Shown: in pieces, positions 1 through 6,851 of the stretch | Position numbering within the stretch: the stretch's first letter is position 1 | Layout of the letters: each line of letters opens with the position of its first letter | Origin: a bacterium | GTDB lineage: Bacteria; Patescibacteria; Microgenomatia; Levybacterales; GWA1-39-11 | NCBI GenBank assembly: GCA_021825285.1 | Contig: JAKAHW010000024.1 | Span: 1 to 10,574, forward strand | DNA: 10,574 nt | Direction: 5' to 3' | Position numbers and translations under genes: made by a program | Notes under the pieces: model-generated | Database searches by the model: none | Seen by the model: only the letters and a program-made list of their open reading frames with translations | What the model was told of the DNA's origin: nothing

Positions 1-859
1 AGGAAAAATTGGTCCATTCTTATTTGAAGTTAATCATTGTCAAAAAACTCCATTTTGGCAACTAATAGTCCTCTATGGCTTTTTCTATTTCTTCGTAATA
101 TCTTTCCTTTTTTACTTTCTTAAAAATAAAGTAAAAGAAAAAACGGATTTTTTTGTTTTATCTTTGATATTAGTCTCAACAATACTTATTATCGTCCCGG
201 AATTTTTCTACGTAAAAGATATTTACCCGGCGCACTACAGAGCAAACACTATGTTTAAGCTTGTTTACCAAGCATTTATGATGCTTTCTATAGTGAGCGC
301 ATACGTAATTGTAAAAATACTTAGCGAGAAAAAAAACATTTTATTTTATTTTATTTCAGCAATCCTTTTAGCGTCAGTTTTGGCTTATCCATATTTTGCA
401 ATCAAATCATATTACGGAGACCTTAAAACCTATAATGGACTCGATGGGCTCTCCTACATGAAGACGTTACTCCCAGATGACTATCAAGCAATAAATTGGA
501 TAAACAAAAACATTAAAGGACAACCGGTAATTCTGGAAGCACAAGGGGATTCATATACCGACTACGCAAGAATTTCTGCAAACACAGGGCTACCGACTGT
601 TCTTGGATGGACTGTTCATGAATGGCTTTGGAGAGGAACCTATGATATACCTGCGCCAAGAATTGAAGAGGTGAGAAAACTCTATGAATCTGAAAGCATT
701 TTCGAGACAAAGAATCTTGTAAAAAAATACGACATAAAATATGTATATATTGGAAATTTAGAAAAAGAAAAATACCCAAAGCTAGCTGAAGAAAAATTCT
801 TAGAACTAGGAAAAACCGTTTACAAGCAAGGAAATACAACTATCTATAAATTGGATTGA
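1..859 (+). CDS. DUF2298 (YYY family) integral membrane protein, 5'-truncated
   Basis: The reading frame (first full codon at position 2) is open from the left edge to a TGA at 857-859, so about 285 C-terminal residues are present and the start lies outside the window. The first visible part has hydrophobic, probably membrane-spanning stretches. A conserved block follows at about 200-290 nt, with PEFFYVKD and then RANTMFKLVYQAFM. This resembles the DUF2298/Chlor_Arch_YYY signature, in which an E-x-F-Y-x-(K/R)-D segment precedes an N-T-x-F-K-x-Y-Q-A-W-like helix. The C-terminal soluble part carries ARISANTGLPTVLGWTVHEW, also typical of that family, in which members resemble GT-C glycosyltransferases. 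A polyprenyl-linked sugar transfer role at the membrane is family-based inference; the substrate is unknown. The last 16 bp overlap the end of the convergent LCP gene. The 231-residue ATG-initiated version at 164 is only an internal start. Confidence 0.8.
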   Translation, partial: GKIGPFLFEVNHCQKTPFWQLIVLYGFFYFFVISFLFYFLKNKVKEKTDFFVLSLILVSTILIIVPEFFYVKDIYPAHYRANTMFKLVYQAFMMLSIVSAYVIVKILSEKKNILFYFISAILLASVLAYPYFAIKSYYGDLKTYNGLDGLSYMKTLLPDDYQAINWINKNIKGQPVILEAQGDSYTDYARISANTGLPTVLGWTVHEWLWRGTYDIPAPRIEEVRKLYESESIFETKNLVKKYDIKYVYIGNLEKEKYPKLAEEKFLELGKTVYKQGNTTIYKLD

Positions 860-1974
860 TTTGTCTTGCCATTATTCGAAGTTTCTTTAATTCCATTCTT
901 CTCTATTGAACAAGTACTTCCTTTCTCAATACACATAAGATAATCCTTAATCTCAGAATAATCCCCTGCCCCTCGTCTTGGAATAAGTATCCATTGGAAT
1001 CCGAAATCTGCCGTCATTGGAGGATTCACCAACAACCCCTGATAATCATTTGTTTCGCTTCCAATATCTATTATGGCATTCGTTGTTTTTGCTTTCCCCA
1101 TTTTCCTTGCTAATTTTATAAAATCGTCATATTCCGATGAAAGAATATCGGTATTTATATTCTCTTTTAATATATTTACTATTCCTAAAATTTTTATTGG
1201 ATTTAGAATGATTCCCAAAGATAAAGTTTTCTCCCTTATTGCATGTATTACCTCTTGCTGCCTTTGGCTTCTTGCAAAATCAGTGCCTTCATCACCGATA
1301 GCGTGTCTCGATCTAACGAATTCAAGCGCTGTAATTCCGTTCATATGCTGAATACCTTTATCAAAATGGATATGTTTGTATCTGCAAGGAAACGCTTCAA
1401 GTTGCGAAGAGGCAGTCGCAAGCTTATCTAAATCTTCTTCTGAATGCCCGCAGGTCTCATTCTCTTTACCCTCAATAGGGTATTCATAATCGTCTAGAAC
1501 CTTTTTGACATCAACATCAATTCCATTTACATAATCAACCATTTTTACAAAACCTGAAAAATCCAAAACAACTACATAATCAACTGTTTTCCCTGTCACT
1601 TTTTCTACGACCGTCTTGGCAAGTAACATTCCTTTTTTATCTTTTTCTTGCCCTATGCTATATGCAGAATTAATCTTTGCTTTAAGCTCAGGTATCCATA
1701 GATCCCGAGGTATGGAAGCAAGATTAATAATATTTTTAGATGGATTCAGAGACGCAAGAATTATAGTATCTGTAAGGTCAGGCCCATCATGTTTTCCTCC
1801 ACCTATTCCCAAGATTAAAAGGTTTATGCTACCGTTGCTTTCTTGTTTTAGCTCAATATTTTTATTAAAAAGTAATCCGTACAAAAAAGGTCCTCCCACT
1901 TTTAAAAGATTAAAAGAAAGAGCAACAAAAATAATTACAATAGTTGCAAGGATGTAAGTTTTTTTATTTAGCAT
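844..1974 (-). CDS. LytR-CpsA-Psr (LCP) family cell-wall polymer ligase
   Basis: This 376-residue protein has one N-terminal membrane anchor (about residues 7-25) followed by an extracytoplasmic LCP domain (about 50-250). LCP enzymes transfer undecaprenyl-pyrophosphate-linked glycopolymers onto peptidoglycan. Visible family motifs are LTDTIILASLNP (67-78), SIPRD with R90 and D91, KINSAYS (100-106), VDYVNGIDVDV (146-156), and the arginine-rich block FVRSRHAIGDEGTDFARSQR (219-238; R221, R223, D232, R235, R238). An insertion at about 165-205 carries C175 and C197, which could form a disulfide outside the membrane; C348 and C355 are a second possible pair. The ATG shares 7 bp with the end of tpiA and has no Shine-Dalgarno sequence, so translation is probably coupled to tpiA in one transcript. 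The 3' end overlaps the convergent DUF2298 gene by 16 bp. The attached polymer is not identifiable from sequence. Confidence 0.92.
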   Translation of the reverse strand: MLNKKTYILATIVIIFVALSFNLLKVGGPFLYGLLFNKNIELKQESNGSINLLILGIGGGKHDGPDLTDTIILASLNPSKNIINLASIPRDLWIPELKAKINSAYSIGQEKDKKGMLLAKTVVEKVTGKTVDYVVVLDFSGFVKMVDYVNGIDVDVKKVLDDYEYPIEGKENETCGHSEEDLDKLATASSQLEAFPCRYKHIHFDKGIQHMNGITALEFVRSRHAIGDEGTDFARSQRQQEVIHAIREKTLSLGIILNPIKILGIVNILKENINTDILSSEYDDFIKLARKMGKAKTTNAIIDIGSETNDYQGLLVNPPMTADFGFQWILIPRRGAGDYSEIKDYLMCIEKGSTCSIEKNGIKETSNNGKTNQSNL

Positions 1975-2639
1975 TTGTTCAGAAGGGAAAGAAAAGATGA
2001 AGCGTCAAGGCTTGCTGCTCCTACCAAAAAACCGCTTAAGCCCTCTATTCCAAGATACTCTGAAATATCATTTGAGGAAACGCTTCCCCCATAAAGAATT
2101 TGGCCTTTTGATTTTTCAGAAAGCGCTTTTGTTGCTACCGAAACGTCCTCTTTTGTCTCAGGTTTCCCAATACCAAAAGTTGAAATAGCACTTGGTGGCT
2201 CATACACGATAATTTCGGCTCCTTCCGGAAAGTAAGAATCTGTGCCCTGTAGGCAAACGATAGGGAAAATATCTACCTTTTTGGCTTCTTCAAACTTCAT
2301 TTTTAACTCCTCATCACCCTCTTTATAATATTTCCGTCTCTCAGAATGGTTTAGTAAAACATATTTACAGAATGGTTTTATCTGGCTGGCAGATACTTCT
2401 CCTGTATAAGGTCCTTCTTCAAAGGATGAGACGGTTTGGGCACCTAAGGAAATTGGAAGATTATTTTCTTTGATAAAATCGAAGCAAGCAGGGATTGCCG
2501 TAAACTGCGGAAGAATAATTATTTCTTTACTTGTTAAATCCAAAGTTTGCAAACCTTCCTTGAATTCGTTTAAAAATTGAATTGCTTCTTGGGAAGTCTT
2601 ATGACTTTTCCAGTTGGCGACGATTAGTTTTTTATCCAT
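1968..2639 (-). CDS. tpiA: Triosephosphate isomerase, short archaeal-like form
   Basis: This 223-residue cytoplasmic enzyme interconverts dihydroxyacetone phosphate and glyceraldehyde 3-phosphate in glycolysis. Catalytic elements are all visible: N9-W-K11 at the first strand, H98 in LLNHSERR, the catalytic glutamate E147 in VYEPPSA, the phosphate-binding YGGSVSS (183-189), and GFLVGAASL (203-211). It is about 25-30 residues shorter than the usual bacterial enzyme of about 250, and NHSERR plus YEPP are features I associate with archaeal TPIs. The flexible loop 6 reads AISTFG where most enzymes have (A/L)IGTG, so the hinge is changed. The gene is first in a minus-strand pair with the LCP gene, reading from the promoter at 2681-2710. 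An AGGAAAG element lies 18 nt before the ATG, too far for a standard ribosome binding site. The start is fixed by the NWK strand beginning only eight residues later. Confidence 0.95.
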   Translation of the reverse strand: MDKKLIVANWKSHKTSQEAIQFLNEFKEGLQTLDLTSKEIIILPQFTAIPACFDFIKENNLPISLGAQTVSSFEEGPYTGEVSASQIKPFCKYVLLNHSERRKYYKEGDEELKMKFEEAKKVDIFPIVCLQGTDSYFPEGAEIIVYEPPSAISTFGIGKPETKEDVSVATKALSEKSKGQILYGGSVSSNDISEYLGIEGLSGFLVGAASLDASSFLSLLNKC

Positions 2640-2640
2640 C

Positions 2641-2649
2641 TGCTATAAT
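2641..2649 (+). promoter_or_regulatory. Extended -10 promoter of helicase-FemAB pair
   Basis: The plus strand reads TGCTATAAT, a perfect -10 hexamer (2644-2649) with the TG of an extended -10 element. No good -35 sits at 16-18 bp; TTGGCG at 2614-2619 is 24 bp away. Initiation would be near 2656, giving a leader of about 70 nt. The -10 lies immediately before tpiA on the other strand, so the two promoters face each other. Confidence 0.6.
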
Positions 2650-2680
2650 GTGAGATACTTTCCTTTTGACCCGACAAGTT

Positions 2681-2710
2681 ATTATACCAACTGACTATTG
2701 GTATTCTCAA
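2681..2710 (-). promoter_or_regulatory. Promoter of tpiA-LCP operon
   Basis: On the minus strand TTGAGA (2705-2710) is followed after 18 bp by a perfect TATAAT (2681-2686). Initiation would fall near 2674, giving a leader of about 35 nt before the tpiA ATG. The -35 box lies only 15-20 bp before the helicase start codon, so it overlaps the helicase leader. Confidence 0.7.
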
Positions 2711-2716
2711 GAAAGA
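2710..2716 (+). promoter_or_regulatory. Ribosome binding site that decides the helicase start
   Basis: AAGAAAG ends 8 nt before the ATG at 2725, whereas the TTG at 2698 has no purine-rich element before it. It is an imperfect match, but one of very few Shine-Dalgarno-like sequences correctly placed in this window. Confidence 0.45.
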
Positions 2717-2724
2717 ATAATTCT

Positions 2725-4581
2725 ATGAAAAGAGAGGGTTTCTCCATTGAAAATTTAAATTCAGAGCAAAAAAAAGCAGTTCTTAGCACAGACGGACCAA
2801 CAATAGTTTTGGCTGGAGCAGGAAGCGGGAAAACACGGGTTTTAGTAAGCAAGGTTCTTTACCTGGTTCTTGAGAAAAATGCCAAACCTGAAAATTTACT
2901 AATGGTAACCTTCACAAATAAAGCTGCCGGAGAAATGCTTGAAAGGATTAAAAAAGTTTTTCTTGAAAACAACATCAATACCCTTCCTACAGTCGGCACT
3001 TTTCACTTATTGTGTTCAAAAATATTAAGAAGGGATGGAAAATTAATTGGAATTCCAATTAATTATTTAATTCATGATGAACAAGACCAGTTGGATACGG
3101 TTAAAGAAGCTTTTAATTTATTAAACTTAAATCAAAAGGAGATTAAGCCACGTTCTGTCTTACAAACAATTAGTCAAGCAAAGAATCAAATGATAGATGA
3201 AACTTCTTATGCTTCCATGGCAAGAGGTTTTTTTCAAGAAACAGTTAGTCGAGTTTACCCCCTTTACCAAAAACTGCTTTTTGACCATAACGCAGTGGAC
3301 TTTGATGACCTTTTGTTAAAAACAATTAAGCTTTTAAAGGAAAATCCGGAAATTTTAAGCAAATACCAAGACAGATTCCATTATGTTTTAGTAGATGAAT
3401 ACCAGGACACAAATCAAGCTCAATATGTTTTGAGCAAACTATTAGGAGGAAAATACAGAAACATTTGTATTGTGGGGGATTTCTCTCAAAGCATTTATAG
3501 TTTTCGAGGTGCTGACTTTAGGAATCTTGAAAAATTTAAAAGGGATTTTCCGGAAAGCAAAACTTTTCCTCTTTCACAAAACTACCGTTCTACTCAAAAA
3601 ATTCTTGATGCTGCGCACTCTGTGGTTTCAAAAAACACTACCCATCCGATCCTTTCTTTATGGACAAAAAATAAAGAGGGAGAAGAAATAACAATTTTCC
3701 AGGCAAACAACGAACATTCTGAAGCAGAATTTATTGTCGAGGTTATAAGAGAACAACAAAGAAAAAATCCATATTTTTCCCTATCAGACTTTGCCGTTCT
3801 TTATAGAATTAATGCCCAATCAAGAACTCTTGAAGAAACTTTTCTTCACAATGGAATTCCTTATGTTTTGGTTGGAGGGACAAGATTTTATGAAAGGCGG
3901 GAAGTAAAAGACGTTTTGGCATATTTGGCGTATATATCAAACCATAAAAATTCGGTTGCTCTAAAAAGAATTGGAAAACTCGGAAAAAGAAGGCTTGCTC
4001 TTTTTGAAGATTATGTAAAAGGGTTTGATGAAAAAGGCAAAATTGAACTTCAAACGATAGAAATACTGGATGAGGTTTTGATTAAAACCAATTATCTTTC
4101 TTTTTATGATGAAAACGACCCGGAAGATAAAAGCCGACTTGAAAACATTAAGGAATTAAGATCGGTCGCCATAGAATTTCCAAACTTGGTGCAATTCTTG
4201 GAAAACGTTGCATTAGTTGAACAAGAATACATGCCGGATAAACCTAAAGGTAATGAAAAAAAAGATGCAGTTACCCTAATGACTCTTCATGCTGCAAAAG
4301 GATTGGAATTTAGAATTGTTTTTTTGGTAGGTATGGAGGAAGGTCTTTTCCCTCATAGCCAATCTTTTTTTGACAACAATGAGATTGAGGAAGAAAGAAG
4401 GCTTTGTTATGTTGGAATCACCCGTGCAAGAGAAAAATTATTTCTAACTTTTGCAAAAAGCAGGCTCTTTTTCGGACAAATTGTTGCCAATAGTATATCC
4501 CGGTTTATTTACGAACTGCCTGAAGATGTGTTAAAAAATAATTATATAGATAGAATTTCTGACGAGCCAGACTTTCTGTAA
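2725..4581 (+). CDS. UvrD/PcrA/Rep-type superfamily 1A DNA helicase, shortened
   Basis: This 618-residue ATP-dependent 3'-5' DNA helicase is of the type used in repair and replication restart. Motifs in order: Q-like NLNSEQKKAV (11-20), Walker A AGAGSGKT (30-37), TFTNKAAGEM (62-71), motif II DEYQDTN (224-230), motif III GDFSQSIYSFRGAD (251-264), QNYRS (285-289), motif V VTLMTLHAAKGLEF (516-529), and motif VI EEERRLCYVGITRAREK (555-571). UvrD/PcrA proteins usually have about 720 residues. Two regions look reduced: the 2B subdomain between the YERREVKD segment (about 389) and SRLENI (470) lacks the usual GIG-type region, and the C-terminal extension stops about 45 residues after motif VI. I chose ATG 2725 over TTG 2698 because of the ribosome binding site and the family's usual N-terminus. 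It is cotranscribed with the FemAB gene 9 bp downstream. I cannot separate UvrD, PcrA and Rep by eye, so no symbol is given. Confidence 0.95.
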   Translation: MKREGFSIENLNSEQKKAVLSTDGPTIVLAGAGSGKTRVLVSKVLYLVLEKNAKPENLLMVTFTNKAAGEMLERIKKVFLENNINTLPTVGTFHLLCSKILRRDGKLIGIPINYLIHDEQDQLDTVKEAFNLLNLNQKEIKPRSVLQTISQAKNQMIDETSYASMARGFFQETVSRVYPLYQKLLFDHNAVDFDDLLLKTIKLLKENPEILSKYQDRFHYVLVDEYQDTNQAQYVLSKLLGGKYRNICIVGDFSQSIYSFRGADFRNLEKFKRDFPESKTFPLSQNYRSTQKILDAAHSVVSKNTTHPILSLWTKNKEGEEITIFQANNEHSEAEFIVEVIREQQRKNPYFSLSDFAVLYRINAQSRTLEETFLHNGIPYVLVGGTRFYERREVKDVLAYLAYISNHKNSVALKRIGKLGKRRLALFEDYVKGFDEKGKIELQTIEILDEVLIKTNYLSFYDENDPEDKSRLENIKELRSVAIEFPNLVQFLENVALVEQEYMPDKPKGNEKKDAVTLMTLHAAKGLEFRIVFLVGMEEGLFPHSQSFFDNNEIEEERRLCYVGITRAREKLFLTFAKSRLFFGQIVANSISRFIYELPEDVLKNNYIDRISDEPDFL

Positions 4582-4590
4582 ATTTAGAAT

Positions 4591-5607
4591 ATGGAATTTA
4601 TACAGGTTGATGAATCGAATAAGGATGAGTATAACCAAGTTGTCAGTCATCCGCTACAAAGCTTTGAATGGGGAGAGTTCAGGGAAAAAACTGGAGTCAA
4701 GGTTATCAGAAGAGCTCTGGTTAAAAATGGCGAAATAATAGACGGCTTTACTTTAACAGTTCATAAAATTCCCCGCCTTCCATACACAATCGGCTATTTA
4801 CCGAAAGGCAACAAACCAAACGAGCAAATAATTTCAGAATTGAAAAAAATTGGGAAAGAGAATAATTGCATTTTTATTCAACTGGAGCCAAATTTAGTGG
4901 GTCAGCTGAATCTTTCCGACCTAAAACCTGCAGCTCATCCTTTATTTACAAAATATTCATTCGTGTTAGATATCTCAAAAACCGAGGAAGAGTTGCTAAA
5001 GAATATGCACCCAAAAACCAGATACAACATTAAAGTGGCCCAAAAACATAATATTGAAATCGTTGAAGATAATTCAAAAGAATCCTTTGAAGAGTATTTA
5101 AAACTAACGAAAGAAACAACAAAACGTCAGGCTTTTTACGCACACACTCCTTTTTACCATAAAACTTTATTTGAAACGCTTTCCAAAAAATCCGATTCAA
5201 ATTCTTTGTCTTATCATCTTTTAAAAGCAGTTTACAGACCTGATAAGAATCCCGTTAATTTAACTTCTTGGGTTTTATTTGTTTTTCATGACGCACTTTA
5301 TTATCCATATGGAGCTTCCAATCGACTTCATAGGGAAACGATGGCCTCAAATCTAATGGCCTGGGAAGCAATAAAATTTGGGAAAAAATTAGGACTTAAA
5401 ACATTTGACATGTGGGGAGCGCTTGGCCAAGATCCTGATAAAAATGATCCCTGGTACGGATTCCATAGATTTAAGGAAGGATACGGAGGGAATCTTGTAG
5501 AATTTGTCGGAAGCTATGATTTAATAATTAATCCTGCACTTTACAAAGGGTATAAAATGGCTGATAAACTTCGCTGGTTTTATCTTCGAGCAAGAAAAAT
5601 AATCTAA
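4591..5607 (+). CDS. FemAB/FemX-family peptidoglycan cross-bridge aminoacyltransferase
   Basis: This 338-residue protein shows the double GNAT fold pattern of Fem transferases, which add amino acids from aminoacyl-tRNA to the peptide side chain of lipid II at the inner membrane face. Recognisable segments are SFEWGEFREKTG (24-35), GYLPKG (68-73), the conserved HPKTRYNIKVAQKHNI (140-155), YYPYGASNR (237-245), and the second-domain end with FDMWG (272-276) and GFHRFKEGYGG (290-300). The length matches the family (about 330-420), without the long coiled-coil arm seen in FemA/FemB of Staphylococcus. It starts 9 nt after the helicase stop and lacks a Shine-Dalgarno sequence, so reinitiation or coupling is likely. 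The amino acid added (Gly, Ala or Ser) cannot be read from sequence. Its stop overlaps the end of the convergent methyltransferase by 4 bp. Confidence 0.92.
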   Translation: MEFIQVDESNKDEYNQVVSHPLQSFEWGEFREKTGVKVIRRALVKNGEIIDGFTLTVHKIPRLPYTIGYLPKGNKPNEQIISELKKIGKENNCIFIQLEPNLVGQLNLSDLKPAAHPLFTKYSFVLDISKTEEELLKNMHPKTRYNIKVAQKHNIEIVEDNSKESFEEYLKLTKETTKRQAFYAHTPFYHKTLFETLSKKSDSNSLSYHLLKAVYRPDKNPVNLTSWVLFVFHDALYYPYGASNRLHRETMASNLMAWEAIKFGKKLGLKTFDMWGALGQDPDKNDPWYGFHRFKEGYGGNLVEFVGSYDLIINPALYKGYKMADKLRWFYLRARKII

Positions 5608-6149
5608 ACTTGATAAAGATAAAATAAATTTTTACTTTCTACACCCTTGTATTTAATTTTATTTTCCTTTGCGTTTGGAATCTTATAACGGTAACTTATA
5701 ATTCTTGTCCCCGGTTTTAATTCTTCTAGTAATTTTGGGGTTATTCTTTCTAGAGCCCTAGGGACTAAATAGACAAAAATTACGGAAGCGTCGGATATAT
5801 TAACTTTCTTAAAATCTTTTTTTAAAAATGTAACTTTCCCATTTACTTTATTAAGCTTTTGCCTTACCTTTGAAATCCAAAAACGAAGAGGGTCAATCTC
5901 TATCCCAACGACCTTTGCTCCAATTTCTTTAGCAACTAAAATTGCGAATTCTCCATCCCCGCTTCCCAATTCGTATACTACGTCGTTTTTGTTAATTTTT
6001 CCGAAATCTATTGCAGCTCTTCCGGCAACTTTATCTGTTTTCCACCAAGGGCTCCAAGGACTATCAGGCGGCCACATCCATGAAAGCAAAAGAAATAAGA
6101 AGGCTAAAATCGAGAGCAAAACGATGTTTACTATAAAAAATTCTGTCAT
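5604..6149 (-). CDS. Membrane-anchored class I SAM methyltransferase, FAM173/ATPSCKMT-like
   Basis: This 181-residue protein has an N-terminal membrane helix (about residues 5-25), a proline/tryptophan-rich linker (WMWPPDSPWSPWW, 24-36), and a compact Rossmann methyltransferase. Motif I is VYELGSGDGEF (58-68), and the acidic residue that should hold the SAM ribose is E84 in VVGIEIDP (80-87). The later strand VIFVYLVPRAL (123-133) and ELKPGTRIISYRYKIP (143-158) complete the fold. A short membrane helix followed by an E/D-LGSGDG domain resembles FAM173 (ATPSCKMT/ANTKMT) lysine methyltransferases, but the match is from memory and the substrate is unknown. The N-terminal ATGA is shared with the SodX stop, so it is translationally coupled to the SodN-SodX unit. 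A role in that process is suggested by position only. Confidence 0.82.
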   Translation of the reverse strand: MTEFFIVNIVLLSILAFLFLLLSWMWPPDSPWSPWWKTDKVAGRAAIDFGKINKNDVVYELGSGDGEFAILVAKEIGAKVVGIEIDPLRFWISKVRQKLNKVNGKVTFLKKDFKKVNISDASVIFVYLVPRALERITPKLLEELKPGTRIISYRYKIPNAKENKIKYKGVESKNLFYLYQV

Positions 6150-6463
6150 ATTCCAAACAATACTTTACCAAGTATATCCTTTTCTTTAACAAAACCAAAG
6201 CTTCTGCTGTCCGTACTTTCCTTCTCGTTATCTCCAACCAAAAAATACTTTCTATTTTTTACTTTCTTTATCCTCTTAATGATAAGTCGCTTCTGGCTCC
6301 TTGCTATTACCACATCCCCTTCCCTTAAGTCTTTAAACCAGGTCCAGACTAACACAAAACTTCCTTCGGTAAATGAAGGATTCATACTTTTTCCATGCAC
6401 TTTGAATTTCTTTAAAGGGGACTTAAGGATTTTTTGATTCAGTAAAAATTTGGGCAATTTCAT
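6146..6463 (-). CDS. sodX: Nickel-type superoxide dismutase maturation protease (S26-like)
   Basis: This 105-residue serine protease of the S26 signal-peptidase clan is predicted to cut the leader from the SodN precursor, freeing the histidine needed to bind nickel. Numbering from this ATG, the nucleophile is S26 in VHGKSMNPSF, and the general base is probably K63 in RLIIKRIKK. The conserved GDNEKESTDSRSFGFV follows at about 77-92. No membrane anchor is visible, as in other SodX proteins and unlike LepB. The assignment rests on S26 motifs, small size and the adjoining sodN gene. The start is uncertain: ATG 6463 overlaps sodN by 41 bp, a TTG one codon upstream is possible, and no Shine-Dalgarno sequence is present. 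The protein then has a 19-20 residue basic N-terminal extension before the protease domain. Its TGA overlaps the methyltransferase ATG. Confidence 0.9.
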   Translation of the reverse strand: MKLPKFLLNQKILKSPLKKFKVHGKSMNPSFTEGSFVLVWTWFKDLREGDVVIARSQKRLIIKRIKKVKNRKYFLVGDNEKESTDSRSFGFVKEKDILGKVLFGI

Positions 6464-6851
6464 CAACAGCTTTTACAAGTTCGTTTGCTAAATTTTCGTC
6501 AACTGCCTGCTTGTTTTTTGAACAAAGCTTTGCGGTATTCCATACTTTCTCATGAAGTTGGGGGAATTTTCCCAAATGCTCGGGCTTGAAATAATCTGTC
6601 CAGAGAATTAATATTTCTTCTTTACATTTTTGGGCATGTTCCTCTTTTGTCTTAACGCATCTGACAAATTTGTTTCTGTCCTCAACGGTAGCATTTTGAT
6701 CTGGCAATTCTTTTATAAATTGCACCATTTTTAAAACTGTTTGCGCTGCTGTTTGAGCAGCTTTTGGATCGTAAATTCCACACGGAACGTCACAGTGAGC
6801 ATAAACCGTTTCAGTCGGAAAAATATTTAATAAATTTGCTAGCAATTTCAT
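6423..6851 (-). CDS. sodN: Nickel superoxide dismutase precursor
   Basis: This 142-residue precursor yields a 124-residue enzyme that dismutates superoxide to oxygen and hydrogen peroxide; known NiSODs are hexamers of four-helix bundles. The nickel hook HCDVPCGIYDP starts at residue 19. After cleavage H19, C20 and C24 become His1, Cys2 and Cys6, the nickel ligands, and Y27 becomes the second-sphere Tyr9. The downstream LWTDYFKPEHLGKFPQLHE (83-101) is the other conserved block. Compared from memory with Streptomyces NiSOD, the positions of Glu17 and Arg47, which contact His1, appear to hold A35 and H72, while the motif EEHAQKC resembles marine bacterial NiSODs. C65, C76 and C110 are extra cysteines. 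The start is fixed by the leader; there is no Shine-Dalgarno sequence or convincing promoter in the 61 bp upstream, so it may be read from the ATP-cone gene's transcript. Confidence 0.97.
   Translation of the reverse strand: MKLLANLLNIFPTETVYAHCDVPCGIYDPKAAQTAAQTVLKMVQFIKELPDQNATVEDRNKFVRCVKTKEEHAQKCKEEILILWTDYFKPEHLGKFPQLHEKVWNTAKLCSKNKQAVDENLANELVKAVDEIAQIFTESKNP
6798..6851 (-). other. SodN N-terminal leader removed by SodX
   Basis: Residues 1-18, ending FPTETVYA, precede the hook histidine at residue 19. Cleavage must fall between A18 and H19, since nickel is bound by the free amino group and imidazole of that histidine. The small residues V-Y-A before the cut fit an S26-type protease. 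The leader is too short and weakly hydrophobic for a normal Sec signal, so a cytoplasmic enzyme is the simpler reading. Confidence 0.85.

Noticed and set aside
513..839. Minus-strand open frame of 108 codons inside the DUF2298 gene
   Set aside because: Low-complexity antisense shadow of a conserved coding sequence with no promoter or start signal.
1073..1957. Plus-strand open frames opposite the LCP gene (about 1073-1351, 1243-1431, 1616-1957)
   Set aside because: They lie antisense to a well-supported LCP gene, have no recognisable domains or ribosome sites, and overlap one another.
2698..2724. TTG start extending the helicase by nine residues
   Set aside because: The ATG at 2725 has a ribosome-site-like AAGAAAG at the right distance and gives the usual N-terminus; the added residues are not family-like.
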